64,000 nt of DNA. It comes from Flagellimonas onchidii. Its GTDB lineage: Bacteria; Bacteroidota; Bacteroidia; Flavobacteriales; Flavobacteriaceae. The notes beneath the pieces were generated by a model that ran no database searches, was not told the origin of the DNA, and saw only the letters and a program-made list of their open reading frames with translations. The stretch spans positions 1 to 64,000 of the forward strand of contig NZ_SRXX01000013.1 of the NCBI RefSeq assembly GCF_004804315.1. Direction: 5' to 3'. Both the position numbers and the translations under genes were made by a program. The first letter of the stretch is position 1; every line of letters begins with the position of its first letter. Positions 16,045 to 25,597 of the stretch are shown piece by piece.

Positions 16045-17076
16045 ATGCTTTCCACACGGACATATCGAATTTCCTTCCTTATGATCAGCTTGGCTTTATG
16101 CTTCGCTTGGTTGTTGAATGTCAGTTCAGGGTCCGTGATCATCCCATTTAGGGATACCCTTTCAATTTTATTGGGCTCTTCCGCAGAGGTTGATTCTTGG
16201 AACTACATTATCTGGAATTTTCGCGTTCCAAAGGCATTTACTGCAGTTTTAGTTGGAGGTGGGCTCTCTATCAGTGGGTTGCTCATGCAGACACTGTTTC
16301 GTAATCCATTGGCAGGTCCTTTTGTTTTGGGCATCAGTTCAGGGGCCAGTTTAGGAGCCGCTTTGGTACTAATGGGCGGTTCGGTTCTATCCGGAATGGC
16401 TTCGTACACCTATATAAATGATATTTCGATGGCTGTGGCCGCCAGTTTAGGAAGTTTCTTGGTATTATTGGTGGTCATGTTGGTCGCCAATCGAATAAAA
16501 GATACGATGGCGCTACTGATTATCGGGCTAATGTTTGGAAGCATTACAACTGCCATAGTAAGCGTTCTGGCCTATTTTTCTGAAGCTGATAAATTGCAAC
16601 GCTATATTTTCTGGTCGTTTGGTAGTGTGGGAAATCTTTCCGGCCAGCAAGTTTTATTGTTAAGCATCGTAGTATTTGTTGGATTACTGCTGAGTGTTTT
16701 GTCCATCAAAAAATTAAATGCCTACTTGTTAGGTGAGAATTATGCGCAAAGTCTTGGAGTGCATCTCAAAAAATCAAGATTGATGATTATCATAGCTACT
16801 GGGCTACTTGCCGGTGGAATAACCGCCTTTGCAGGCCCTATTGCTTTTGTAGGATTGGCTGTACCCCACCTTACCCGACAGATTTTTGATACCATGGAGC
16901 ATCGCGTTTTAATTCCGGCCGTATTTCTATATGGCGCTATTTTGATGTTGTTATGCGATACCATCGCCCAGCTGCCCAGTTCAGCCAACGTATTACCCAT
17001 AAATACCATAACTTCATTGATTGGAGCACCTGTAGTAATTTGGTTGTTGGTACGAAAACGTAAAATGCTTTTTTGA
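16045..17076 (+). CDS. btuC: BtuC/FecCD-family ABC transporter permease
   Basis: The 343-residue protein has about nine to ten hydrophobic helices and the family signatures FRVPKAFTAVLVGGGLSISG, LMQTLFRNPLAGPFVLGISS and FAGPIAFVGLAVPHLTRQIF. These define the FecCD permeases that import B12 and siderophores. The start codon follows the preceding stop codon directly, and its own stop overlaps the ATPase start by one base (TGATG). It is the inner-membrane channel of the importer. Confidence 0.93.
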   Translation: MLSTRTYRISFLMISLALCFAWLLNVSSGSVIIPFRDTLSILLGSSAEVDSWNYIIWNFRVPKAFTAVLVGGGLSISGLLMQTLFRNPLAGPFVLGISSGASLGAALVLMGGSVLSGMASYTYINDISMAVAASLGSFLVLLVVMLVANRIKDTMALLIIGLMFGSITTAIVSVLAYFSEADKLQRYIFWSFGSVGNLSGQQVLLLSIVVFVGLLLSVLSIKKLNAYLLGENYAQSLGVHLKKSRLMIIIATGLLAGGITAFAGPIAFVGLAVPHLTRQIFDTMEHRVLIPAVFLYGAILMLLCDTIAQLPSSANVLPINTITSLIGAPVVIWLLVRKRKMLF

Positions 17077-17855
17077 TGTCTACCTCAGAAACACATAGCA
17101 TTCAAGTAAAGAATTTAACCATAGGTTATAAAACCAAGATGGTTTGCAAAAACATTGATTTTAATGTTTCCTCTGGTCAATTATGTGCGATAATTGGAGT
17201 GAACGGGGTTGGAAAATCTACCCTTTTAAGAACGCTTGGGAAACTTCAACCTAAATTATCTGGAGATATTTTAATTGATGGTAGCTCGCTTGAGAAATTT
17301 ACCTCACAGGAACTGGCAAAAAAACTCAGCTTTGTGCTTACCGAACAGCCAGCATCCAAAAATCTGACAGTTCAGGAATTAATTGCCTTGGGAAGACAGC
17401 CTTATACCAATTGGATTGGCACTCTAACTACTGAGGATAGGGCACAAATCGTTGACAGCTTAACTTCTTTCTTATTAAAAGATCTACGCCATCGCAAATG
17501 CCACCAACTAAGCGATGGCCAACTACAACGTGTTCTGATTGCACGGGCCATGGCCCAGAACACCCCTTTAATCTTATTAGATGAGCCTACCACCCATTTG
17601 GACCTCTACCATAAAGTGCAAATTCTAAAACTATTGCAGCAACTGGCTCACGATAAGAAAAAAACCATTCTATTTACCACCCATGAAATAGATTTGGCGA
17701 TTCAACTGTGCGATAAAATTGTTTTACTGGACGGAAATGAAAATCCAAGTGGAACTCCCTGTGAACTCATTGAACAAAAACATTTTGAACGCTTATTTCC
17801 ATCAGAAATGGTACAGTTTGATGCGAAAACGAGTTCTTTCAAAGTGAATAAGTAA
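17076..17855 (+). CDS. btuD: ABC transporter ATP-binding protein (BtuD/FecE-like)
   Basis: The 259-residue ATPase shows Walker A GVNGVGKST (about 40-48), signature LSDGQLQR (about 142-149; Asp replaces the usual second Gly of LSGGQ), Walker B LILLDEPTTHLDL and the H-loop FTTHEIDLA. Start is taken at the ATG at 17076, overlapping the permease stop codon; a TTG three bases earlier is less likely. It energises the importer encoded upstream. A dispersed hairpin repeat follows the stop codon. Confidence 0.93.
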   Translation: MSTSETHSIQVKNLTIGYKTKMVCKNIDFNVSSGQLCAIIGVNGVGKSTLLRTLGKLQPKLSGDILIDGSSLEKFTSQELAKKLSFVLTEQPASKNLTVQELIALGRQPYTNWIGTLTTEDRAQIVDSLTSFLLKDLRHRKCHQLSDGQLQRVLIARAMAQNTPLILLDEPTTHLDLYHKVQILKLLQQLAHDKKKTILFTTHEIDLAIQLCDKIVLLDGNENPSGTPCELIEQKHFERLFPSEMVQFDAKTSSFKVNK

Positions 17856-17862
17856 TACCTAC

Positions 17863-17940
17863 TGTCATTTCGAACCGAGTTTTAACGAGTGTGAGAAGTC
17901 TCAATTAGATTCCTCGTCACTTCGTTCTGTCGGAATGACT
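17863..17940. repeat. dispersed intergenic inverted repeat
   Basis: The segment starts GTCATTTCGAACCGAG and ends CTTCGTTCTGTCGGAATGAC, giving an imperfect hairpin with GTCATT/AATGAC ends and the middle AGAAGTCTC. Such elements are common between genes in Flavobacteriaceae. It may act as a transcription terminator for the B12 transporter operon. Confidence 0.55.
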
Positions 17941-17973
17941 TTAATATTATCTTTATCCGAAGAATAAAATGAT

Positions 17974-19317
17974 ATGAGTAGCGAGTTGATTTATATAATC
18001 ATTGGACTGATCACTGGGATTGGTGGTTTGTTTTTAGGAATGTATATTCAAAGACTAAAGACCAAATCCAACGAAAGTGTATGGCAGGAACGGGAACAGC
18101 AATTGAATGGTTCCGTGAAATCCTTAAATGACAAACTGCTATCCATTGATGAAGAAAAAAAACAATTGCAGGGGGAAAAGGAACTCCAGGGCAATCAAAT
18201 TGTTCGCTATCAAGCTGATTTGGAAAACCTCCAGCGTATAAACACAGAACAAAAGGAAGAAGTAGAAAAACTTCAGGAAAAGTTCACTAAGGAATTCGAA
18301 AACTTGGCCAACAAAATTTTGGATGAGAAGAGCAATAAGTTCACTGAGCAGAATCAAAAAAACATCAAGCAGATATTGAATCCTTTACAGGAAAAAATTC
18401 AGCTTTTCGAGAAAAAAGTCGAGGCCACACAAAAAGAGAATATCAGCATCCATTCCGCATTAAAAGAGCAATTGCTCAATCTTCAAAACCAAAACCTCAA
18501 AATTACCCAAGAAGCGGAGAACCTCACCAAAGCCTTAAAGGGAGATAGTAAAATGCAAGGGAACTGGGGGGAATTGGTATTGGAGCGTGTTCTTGAAAAA
18601 TCGGGATTGGAAAAAGATCGGGAATACAGCGTACAACAAAGTTTTACCAGAGAAGATGGATCACGAGTCATGCCCGATGTTATTATTCACCTTCCTGATG
18701 GCAAAAAAATGGTGGTTGATTCCAAGGTTTCCCTTACGGATTACGAACGCTATACCAATGCAGATGAAGAACAAAAGGAAAAGCATTTAAAAGATCATAT
18801 CAATTCGCTCAAAAAACACGTAGAGCAGCTTTCTGCCAAAAAGTATGAGGATCTATACGAGATGGAAAGCCCAGATTTTGTGCTCTTGTTTGTTCCTATT
18901 GAACCAGCGTTTGCCGTTGCCATCAACAACGACAATTCGCTGTATAACAAAGCATTTGAACAAAACATTGTGATTGTCACCCCCTCTACCCTGTTGGCCA
19001 CACTTCGAACTATCGACACCATGTGGAGCAACGAAAAACAACAGAAAAATGCCATTGAAATTGCCCGACAAGCCGGAGCTTTATACGACAAATTTGAAGG
19101 TTTTGTCACCGACTTGACCAAAGTGGGCAAAAAAATGGATGAAGCCAAAACCGAATATCGAGGGGCCATGAACAAACTGGTCGAAGGTCGTGGTAACATT
19201 GTCACCAGCATTGAAAAACTCAAAAAAATGGGCGCCAAGGCCAAAAAATCAATACCCGAACCTATATTGAAAAGAGCTCAGGAAGATGATTTTGAAGAAC
19301 CCAAACTTGAAATATAA
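17974..19317 (+). CDS. rmuC: DNA recombination protein RmuC
   Basis: The 447-residue protein has an N-terminal membrane helix (LIYIIIGLITGIGGLFLGMY), a long coiled coil (about 30-175), and the RmuC domain with QGNWGELVLERVLEKSGLEK, SRVMPDVIIHLPDGKKMVVD and IVTPSTLLATLRTIDTMW. This matches RmuC in order and length. RmuC limits recombination at inverted repeats and has a nuclease-like core. It stands before a small membrane protein gene. Confidence 0.93.
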   Translation: MSSELIYIIIGLITGIGGLFLGMYIQRLKTKSNESVWQEREQQLNGSVKSLNDKLLSIDEEKKQLQGEKELQGNQIVRYQADLENLQRINTEQKEEVEKLQEKFTKEFENLANKILDEKSNKFTEQNQKNIKQILNPLQEKIQLFEKKVEATQKENISIHSALKEQLLNLQNQNLKITQEAENLTKALKGDSKMQGNWGELVLERVLEKSGLEKDREYSVQQSFTREDGSRVMPDVIIHLPDGKKMVVDSKVSLTDYERYTNADEEQKEKHLKDHINSLKKHVEQLSAKKYEDLYEMESPDFVLLFVPIEPAFAVAINNDNSLYNKAFEQNIVIVTPSTLLATLRTIDTMWSNEKQQKNAIEIARQAGALYDKFEGFVTDLTKVGKKMDEAKTEYRGAMNKLVEGRGNIVTSIEKLKKMGAKAKKSIPEPILKRAQEDDFEEPKLEI

Positions 19318-19320
19318 GCT

Positions 19321-19686
19321 ATGCGTAAGTTCCTTTTTATATTTATTGCAATTGTTCTTTTAGGTGCTACCGCCTACTTTACTTTTATCTATTATGTTCC
19401 CTTTAGCGAAGGCTATCGCTCAGGCGAGTTGATCAAGTTTAGTAGAAAAGGGGTTTTGGCAAAAACTTGGGAAGGTGAAATTAGCCAGGGTATTTCTGGG
19501 GCGCAGATTTTTGAATTTTCTGTTGAGGACAGTGAGGAGGATGTAATACAAAATTTAAAAGAGTTTCAAGGACACTACGTCAAGGTCACCTATAAGGAGC
19601 GATATGCCACTTTTTTCTGGTTAGGTGACACCAAGTACTTTATTGTTGATGTGGAAAAGGAAAAATCCCCTCATTTTGTGAATTAA
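19321..19686 (+). CDS. conserved small membrane or secreted protein
   Basis: The 121-residue protein has an N-terminal hydrophobic segment (FLFIFIAIVLLGATAYFTFI) and a conserved soluble part (YRSGELIKFSRKGVLAKTWE; GHYVKVTYKERYATFFWLGD). It follows rmuC by 3 bases and is probably in the same transcript. Proteins of this type are common in Flavobacteriaceae and are sometimes labelled 6-phosphogluconate dehydrogenase, perhaps from their neighbours; nothing here supports that label. The function is unknown. Confidence 0.75.
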   Translation: MRKFLFIFIAIVLLGATAYFTFIYYVPFSEGYRSGELIKFSRKGVLAKTWEGEISQGISGAQIFEFSVEDSEEDVIQNLKEFQGHYVKVTYKERYATFFWLGDTKYFIVDVEKEKSPHFVN

Positions 19687-19700
19687 TCGAACAATGATGG

Positions 19701-20417
19701 TTATTGTTTCAGTAAGGATGCAGCATCCTCATCCATAAACCAAACTAATTTACCGGAAAAAGGGTTAACCAGGGAAGCAGGGTAAGCATGATAATCTTCT
19801 GTTTTACCCAAAATAGCTTGCACTTTTTTAGCCTTTCCTGCACCTGTCACCAAAAATACCACTTCTTTGGCGGTATTGATAACTTTCCCATTAATGGAAA
19901 CCCGTTTTTGCCCTGAATCCGGATGAGTGGCCACCACGCAATGGTCTTCGGCATTCCAAAGGTCAATTTCATGTGGAAAAATGGAAGCTGTATGCCCGTC
20001 ATCACCCATACCCAAAATGACCAAGTCAAATTGAGGGACACCTTCTACCCTATCCAAATTGATTTCCAACAAGTTTGCGTAGCGCATCGCTTCCCTATCT
20101 GGTTCAGCTTCCCCTAAAACCCGATGTACATTTTCTTCAGGAACATTAATTTTAGAAAACAGATGCTCCACTGTCATTTTATAATTGCTTTGATTATCTG
20201 TTGGTGGTACACAACGTTCATCTCCCCAGTAAAAATGAATATTGCTCCAGTCAATTTTATCACCATAATTCGAAGCCAACACATCAAAAACGATTTTAGG
20301 AGTACTTCCACCTGACAGCGCCACGTGAAATTCAGTCTTATCCTTCACCAATTCGGCAAAATAGTTAGAAAACTGCCTTGCCACCTCTTGTTTGTCCTTA
20401 TATACTTTTAATTTCAT
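19701..20417 (-). CDS. pgl: 6-phosphogluconolactonase
   Basis: The 238-residue protein shows the SugarP-isomerase/DevB motifs FHVALSGGSTPKIVFDVL (phosphate loop), FYWGDERCVPPTDNQSN and DLVILGMGDDGHTASIFPHE. It hydrolyses 6-phosphogluconolactone to 6-phosphogluconate in the oxidative pentose phosphate pathway. It follows zwf on the same strand with a 105-base gap that contains a GATAACT tandem repeat. With zwf and the divergent gnd the whole oxidative branch is encoded here. Confidence 0.94.
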   Translation of the reverse strand: MKLKVYKDKQEVARQFSNYFAELVKDKTEFHVALSGGSTPKIVFDVLASNYGDKIDWSNIHFYWGDERCVPPTDNQSNYKMTVEHLFSKINVPEENVHRVLGEAEPDREAMRYANLLEINLDRVEGVPQFDLVILGMGDDGHTASIFPHEIDLWNAEDHCVVATHPDSGQKRVSINGKVINTAKEVVFLVTGAGKAKKVQAILGKTEDYHAYPASLVNPFSGKLVWFMDEDAASLLKQ

Positions 20418-20483
20418 ATTCTTACCTTAAATTATTCTGAATCACTTCTTCGATAAGCTCAGAATAATGGTTCTACTTCAACC

Positions 20484-20520
20484 GATAACTGATAACTGAT
20501 AACTGATAACTGATAACTGA
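20484..20520. repeat. tandem repeat with 7-bp unit GATAACT
   Basis: The unit GATAACT occurs five times in a row with a partial sixth (37 bases), directly after the zwf stop codon and upstream of pgl. Such a repeat may vary in copy number. It is not a CRISPR array. Confidence 0.9.
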
Positions 20521-20522
20521 AT

Positions 20523-22055
20523 CTAACAGATTACACAATAACCCGGGTCATCGGCCAAATTCTCCCCAGGGTTTCGCCAATATCCCAAGTCTTCAATTAG
20601 ATCATCCGAATTTTCCGGACCCCAAACCCCCGCGGCATACCCATACATACGAACATCCTTCCCATTTTTCCAATAGTTTAAAATGGGGTCTACAAATTCC
20701 CATGCCGCTTCCACCTCATCGGCTCTTGCATACAATGTGGCATCACCTTGCATGGCATCAAGGAGTAATCGCTCATATGCTTCCATTACATAGGTTTCTG
20801 CTAAACTGGAATAATAAAAATCCAAATTGGCTCGCTCTACTTTAAACCCTTGCCCAGGAACCTTCACTCCAAATTTGATGAGCACTCCTTCATCGGGTTG
20901 AATTCTTATGATCAACTTGTTATCCTTGCTGTTCATCCCGGAGTCTTTAAATATCTGGTGATGCGGAGTCTTAAAGTGAATGATCACCTCCGTAACCTTG
21001 GTTGGCATACGTTTGGCAGTTCTCACATAAAAGGGAACACCGTGCCAGCGCCAGTTATCCACAAAAAACTTGACCGCCGCATAGGTTTCAGTGGTAGAAT
21101 TAGGATCTACCCCATCTTCTTCACGATACCCCTTCACTTTTTCACCATTGATTTCAGAATTCACGTACTGGGCACGAATCGTATGATCAAACAAGGTCTT
21201 TTCATCTTTCATAATGCGTAAAGACTTCAGGGCTTTGACCTTCTCGTTTCGAATTTCTTCAGGTTGATCTCCAATGGGCGGTTCCATAACCACCAAGGAA
21301 ACAATCTGCATCAAATGGTTTTGGAACATGTCACGGAGGGCACCCGATTTGTCATAATATCCTCCTCTCTTCTCCACTCCAACACTTTCTGCATTAGTGA
21401 TTTCTACATGATGGATATAATTTCTATTCCAAAGTGGTTCGAAAATACTGTTGGAAAAACGGGTCACCAATAAGTTTTGAACCGTCTCTTTCCCTAAGTA
21501 ATGATCAATTCGATAAATCTGGGGTTCTTTAAAATATTGCTGTAGTCCCGCATTTAATGCTTTTGCGGTTTCCAAGCTATATCCGAACGGTTTTTCCACA
21601 ATCAATCTTTTCCAGCCTTTTTCCTGACTGTTCAACCCAACATCTGCTAAATTTTTAGCTATGGGTTCATACAAACTCGGCGGCGTGGAAAAATAGAACA
21701 TATAGTTATCCTCGGTTCCATTTGCCTTGTTCAAAGTTGCTATGCGATTGGCCAGACCAGAATATTCAGTAGTATAATCGCTACCCAAATCTTCGTAAAA
21801 AATTCGGTCCGTAAAGCCTTTAATATAGTTCTCCTTTAAATCCTCAAGCTTCTCCTTTAAATATGGACTGTTGTTCACCACCTTGTTGCGAAATTCCTCA
21901 TCGGTCATATCGCTTCGACTGGCGCCCAAAACCACAAAATTTTTAGGCAATTGCCTAGCAACATATAGGTTAAACAATCCAGGTATCAGCTTTCTCGCAG
22001 TCAAATCTCCAGAAGCTCCAAAAATAATGAGCATTTGGTTCTCGGTCTTTCTCAT
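20523..22055 (-). CDS. zwf: glucose-6-phosphate 1-dehydrogenase
   Basis: Start at 22055 (MRKTENQMLIIFGASGDLTA) gives 510 residues, the usual size. An earlier start at 22088 adds 11 residues before the conserved beginning and is rejected. The NAD(P)-binding motif FGASGDLTARKL and the active-site motif RIDHYLGKE are present, and the C-terminal domain continues to the end. It catalyses the first step of the oxidative pentose phosphate pathway. It is divergent from gnd. Confidence 0.96.
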   Translation of the reverse strand: MRKTENQMLIIFGASGDLTARKLIPGLFNLYVARQLPKNFVVLGASRSDMTDEEFRNKVVNNSPYLKEKLEDLKENYIKGFTDRIFYEDLGSDYTTEYSGLANRIATLNKANGTEDNYMFYFSTPPSLYEPIAKNLADVGLNSQEKGWKRLIVEKPFGYSLETAKALNAGLQQYFKEPQIYRIDHYLGKETVQNLLVTRFSNSIFEPLWNRNYIHHVEITNAESVGVEKRGGYYDKSGALRDMFQNHLMQIVSLVVMEPPIGDQPEEIRNEKVKALKSLRIMKDEKTLFDHTIRAQYVNSEINGEKVKGYREEDGVDPNSTTETYAAVKFFVDNWRWHGVPFYVRTAKRMPTKVTEVIIHFKTPHHQIFKDSGMNSKDNKLIIRIQPDEGVLIKFGVKVPGQGFKVERANLDFYYSSLAETYVMEAYERLLLDAMQGDATLYARADEVEAAWEFVDPILNYWKNGKDVRMYGYAAGVWGPENSDDLIEDLGYWRNPGENLADDPGYCVIC

Positions 22056-22240
22056 AAAGTGTATCAATAGTTGGTTCGGATGTCTCAAAAAAAATGCTCA
22101 TTTGTGGCATTTTTACCAAAAATCCAGTACCACCTTCATTTCGTTTTGAGCATAACGAATATAACGCTATTTTAGGTTCGGAATTCAACAAATGGCTTAC
22201 TTAAAGCCGTCTTAACCTTAAGACATTAAAAATAAAGAAC

Positions 22241-23650
22241 ATGGCAGATAGGTATGATTTTGGTCTTGTGGGACTTGGAGTAATGGGGCGTAATTTTATC
22301 CTCAATGTGGCTGACAACGGCTTTACGGCTTTTGGTAACGATTTGGATGAGGAAAAAGTAAATGCGCTCATTGAGGAGGGTGGAGATACCAATAGGGTGA
22401 ATGCTACTTCCGATGTATCCACCTTTGTAAACTCCTTAAGTACTCCGCGCAAAATCATGCTATTGGTTCCTGCGGGAAAGATTGTGGATGTCGTAATCGA
22501 AGGCTTACTTCCTCATTTGGATGAGGGAGACATTATTATTGATGGGGGAAATTCGTTTTTTACCGATACCGACCGACGGGAGGCTTATTTAAAGGAAAAG
22601 GGTATCAACTTTTTTGGGGCCGGAGTATCTGGTGGAGCCAAAGGAGCACGCAAAGGGCCTAGTATCATGCCCGGGGGTTCCAGAGCAGCCTATCAACATG
22701 TAAAACCTGTTTTTGAGGCGGTTTCTGCCAAATATAAAGGAGAACCTTGCGTGGCCTATCTAGGGCCAAAATCAGCTGGAAACTATGTGAAGATGGTCCA
22801 TAACGGTATTGAATATGGATTGATGCAACTGACCTCAGAAATCTACGACTTATTGAAAAAAGCCGGGGGATTGACCAATGAAGAACTGCATGAAACCTAT
22901 GCAAAGTGGAATGCTGGACGATTACAATCCTTTTTAGTGGAAATCACTTCGGAAATCTTCGCACAAAAAGATGATTTGGGTGAAGGCCACTTGGTAGATA
23001 AGATATTGGATAAAGCCAAACAGAAAGGAACCGGAAAATGGACCTCACAAAATGCCATGGATCTGGGTATTCCTGTTCCGACCATTGATATTGCGGTGAG
23101 CATGCGTGAAATCTCTGCTCTTAAGACAGAACGAATACAGGCGGATGAACTTTACAATCGTCCTAAACCTGAATTATTGGTAAAAGACTCTTTAATCAGC
23201 AAAGCGGAACAAGCGCTCTATTTTTCGTTCATCATCACCTATGCCCAAGGTATGCATCAATTGGCCGATGCTTCCAGGGAATATGGATATGAGTTACAGC
23301 TTGGAGAAATTGCCAAAGTTTGGCGGGCAGGTTGCATCATTCGAGCGGCATTGTTAGCTGATATAACCGAAGCTTTTAATGAGGATAATACGCTTCAAAA
23401 CTTGTTGTTATCGCCTTCTTTTGTAGAAAAAATCAACGAAACTGTAGATGCTGCCAGAGAATTGGTGACTTATGGAGCCACTAACGGCATTCCCTTACCT
23501 GGACTCTCCAATGCACTTACCTATTTTGATGCCTATACCAGCAGTCGTTTACCGTTGAATTTGATTCAAGCCCAACGGGACTATTTTGGTTCCCATACTT
23601 ATGAACGATTAGATCGTGAAGGGATTTTCCATACAGAGTGGGAGGAGTAA
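22241..23650 (+). CDS. gnd: 6-phosphogluconate dehydrogenase, decarboxylating
   Basis: The 469-residue protein has the NADP-binding motif GLVGLGVMGRNFILNVAD, the catalytic Lys segment GAGVSGGAKGARKGPSIMPG and GNYVKMVHNGIEYGLMQ, and KGTGKWTSQNAMDLGIPVP. Length and motifs match the long dimeric type. It converts 6-phosphogluconate to ribulose 5-phosphate. The next gene, for an ECF42-like sigma factor, begins 6 bases after its stop codon. Confidence 0.96.
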   Translation: MADRYDFGLVGLGVMGRNFILNVADNGFTAFGNDLDEEKVNALIEEGGDTNRVNATSDVSTFVNSLSTPRKIMLLVPAGKIVDVVIEGLLPHLDEGDIIIDGGNSFFTDTDRREAYLKEKGINFFGAGVSGGAKGARKGPSIMPGGSRAAYQHVKPVFEAVSAKYKGEPCVAYLGPKSAGNYVKMVHNGIEYGLMQLTSEIYDLLKKAGGLTNEELHETYAKWNAGRLQSFLVEITSEIFAQKDDLGEGHLVDKILDKAKQKGTGKWTSQNAMDLGIPVPTIDIAVSMREISALKTERIQADELYNRPKPELLVKDSLISKAEQALYFSFIITYAQGMHQLADASREYGYELQLGEIAKVWRAGCIIRAALLADITEAFNEDNTLQNLLLSPSFVEKINETVDAARELVTYGATNGIPLPGLSNALTYFDAYTSSRLPLNLIQAQRDYFGSHTYERLDREGIFHTEWEE

Positions 23651-23656
23651 AATGAA

Positions 23657-24937
23657 ATGACTCAGAGTCAATCCGACATATCCATCCAAATTGATCATCT
23701 GTTTCGACATGAGCATGGAAAGTTGATTGCAGTATTGACAAAAGCTTTTGGCACCCCTAACATTGATTTGGCAGAGGATGTTGTGCAGGAAGCCATGATA
23801 GAAGCACTAAACAAATGGACTTACAATGGTGTGCCGGAAAATCCTGTGGGATGGATTTATAAAGTGGCCAAATATAAGGCCGTGAACATCCTCAATAAGG
23901 AGAAATACAAACGCAGGTATGCTTCAGAAGTAGCACATCATCTACAATCGGAATGGACTAGGGAGTCAGCCTTAAAACAGATTTTTACCGATAAAGAAAT
24001 TGCAGATGACCAGTTAAGGATGATCTTTACCTGTTGTCATCCCATCCTCTCAACTGATTCCCAAGTTGCCTTGACCTTAAAAACACTTTGCGGTTTCAGT
24101 ATCCCTGAAATAGCCCAGGCTTTTTTAACTTCTGAAAGTAACATCAACAAGCGACTGGTGAGAGCTCGTAAAACTATTAAAGAGGCCAATTTGCCTTTTG
24201 AAGTTCCCAGTGGAAAAGAGCTCGAACCCAGATTGTCCAGTGTCTTGGAAACCCTTTATCTTTTGTTCAATGAAGGATATAACTCTATTTCAGATGATAA
24301 TTTGATTCGATTGGAGCTTTGTGAGGAAGCCATCCGTCTTACAGAAATTATCGTTCAAAACCCTACCATAACATCATCCAACACCCATGCACTATTGGCA
24401 TTAATGCTGTTCAATACTGCTCGATTCGGCTCAAGAATGGATGAATTGAACAACAATATAAGTCTTGAACACCAAGACCGAAGCCAATGGGACCAGCAAT
24501 TGATTAAGAAAGGATTGGTACATCTAGAATTTGCCGCTGGGCAAAACGAGGTGTCCATGTATCATATTCTCGCCACCATCTCAGCCCAGCATTGCACCGC
24601 CTCCACATACCAAGATACGGATTGGGAAGGCATATTGGAATTGTACGACCTGCTTTTGAAGCTTGATAATTCTCCCATTATCCAATTGAATCGGGCCATA
24701 GTGCTTTCAAAAACCTCCGACCCTCAGACTGCCATTACGCAATTAGAGCAAATCAAAGATGAAGATACCTTTCAATCGTATTTACCTTATTATACCTCGC
24801 TGGCGGAACTCTATTTTCAGAACAATCAATCATCAGAGGCCGTTAGTCTTTTGAAAATGGCATTGGAACTCCCCATTGGAGAAAAACGTAAGTCACTTAT
24901 TTACAAAAAGATAGAGGGTTTCTCCAAAAATATTTGA
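23657..24937 (+). CDS. ECF42-like RNA polymerase sigma factor with C-terminal TPR-like domain
   Basis: The 426-residue protein has sigma region 2 (IDLAEDVVQEAMIEALNKW, about 34-52; NPVGWIYKVAKYKAVNILNK), region 4 (CGFSIPEIAQAFLTSESNIN, about 137-156), and a long C-terminal helical part containing TPR-like helices. This architecture, together with the DGPF-motif protein encoded just downstream, matches the ECF42 group, in which the extension is needed for activity and no anti-sigma is known. What it senses here is unknown. Confidence 0.88.
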   Translation: MTQSQSDISIQIDHLFRHEHGKLIAVLTKAFGTPNIDLAEDVVQEAMIEALNKWTYNGVPENPVGWIYKVAKYKAVNILNKEKYKRRYASEVAHHLQSEWTRESALKQIFTDKEIADDQLRMIFTCCHPILSTDSQVALTLKTLCGFSIPEIAQAFLTSESNINKRLVRARKTIKEANLPFEVPSGKELEPRLSSVLETLYLLFNEGYNSISDDNLIRLELCEEAIRLTEIIVQNPTITSSNTHALLALMLFNTARFGSRMDELNNNISLEHQDRSQWDQQLIKKGLVHLEFAAGQNEVSMYHILATISAQHCTASTYQDTDWEGILELYDLLLKLDNSPIIQLNRAIVLSKTSDPQTAITQLEQIKDEDTFQSYLPYYTSLAELYFQNNQSSEAVSLLKMALELPIGEKRKSLIYKKIEGFSKNI

Positions 24938-25023
24938 TATTTTTCAGAATTCCATGTCCTTTTTTATACCCTTCAACTGACTACGGGGTATAAAACGATA
25001 TTATATCATTCAAAACATTCATC

Positions 25024-25380
25024 ATGCAAGAATTTATGATTTTCATCAAAACAAAGGGAGACCATTTGGAAGGTCTATCTCCAGAGCAACAACAGGCCCA
25101 TGTGCAAAAAATAGGAAAGTACATTGGCGGGTTGATGGAATCGGGAAAGTTAAAGGGAGCACAGCCCTTGGAAATGAACGGAACCATTATCCATGGAAAC
25201 AAAGGTGTTTTTAAGGATGGACCATTTAATGAGTCGAAGGAAGTTATTGTGGGTTATTTCCACATTGTAGCAGAAAATCTTGAAGAAGCTATTGCTATCG
25301 CCAAAGCCAATCCCATGTTTGACGATGCTGAAGGGAGTATTGAGGTAAGACCTATTAAACAAATGGAGGGAATAAACTAA
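25024..25380 (+). CDS. YciI-like DGPF-motif protein
   Basis: The 118-residue protein has a YCII-related fold with FMIFIKTKGD at the start and the DGPF motif at residues 65-68 (GVFKDGPFNESKEVIVGY). DGPF proteins are the usual partners and probable targets of ECF42 sigma factors, and one lies directly upstream. The biochemical function of the family is unsettled. Confidence 0.88.
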   Translation: MQEFMIFIKTKGDHLEGLSPEQQQAHVQKIGKYIGGLMESGKLKGAQPLEMNGTIIHGNKGVFKDGPFNESKEVIVGYFHIVAENLEEAIAIAKANPMFDDAEGSIEVRPIKQMEGIN

Positions 25381-25390
25381 AAAGGAAGTG

Positions 25391-25591
25391 ATGGAAAACA
25401 ACAATTTTGAATACGGAGGCAAATGTGCCTTCGCGCTAAGCTTGGGCAAGGATGCTCCTATCACCAATGGAAAGCACACACTCATCAAGGACGGAAAAAC
25501 ATATACTTTTCTAAATCCGGTTGCTAAATTTCTGTTTAAACTTTTTCCGAACAGCGTTCAGAAAGCGAATGCTGCATGGAACAAAAATTAA
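25391..25591 (+). CDS. short YHS-like protein
   Basis: The 66-residue protein reads GGKCAFALSLGKDAPITNGK and DGKTYTFLNPVAKFLFKLFP. It aligns by eye with the second half of the YHS domain in the next gene (GGFCAFAVSKGFTANV and VEGKIYLFADD). It therefore looks like a half-length YHS domain, kept as its own gene. Start is taken at ATG 25391 rather than the GTG just before. It lies between the DGPF gene and a full YHS gene in a tight row. The function is unknown; YHS domains are often linked to metal binding. Confidence 0.7.
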   Translation: MENNNFEYGGKCAFALSLGKDAPITNGKHTLIKDGKTYTFLNPVAKFLFKLFPNSVQKANAAWNKN

Positions 25592-25597
25592 GCTGTC

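Noticed and set aside
19321..19686. 6-phosphogluconate dehydrogenase label for the small protein
   Set aside because: The 121-residue protein has a membrane helix and no dehydrogenase motif; the true enzyme is gnd at 22241-23650.
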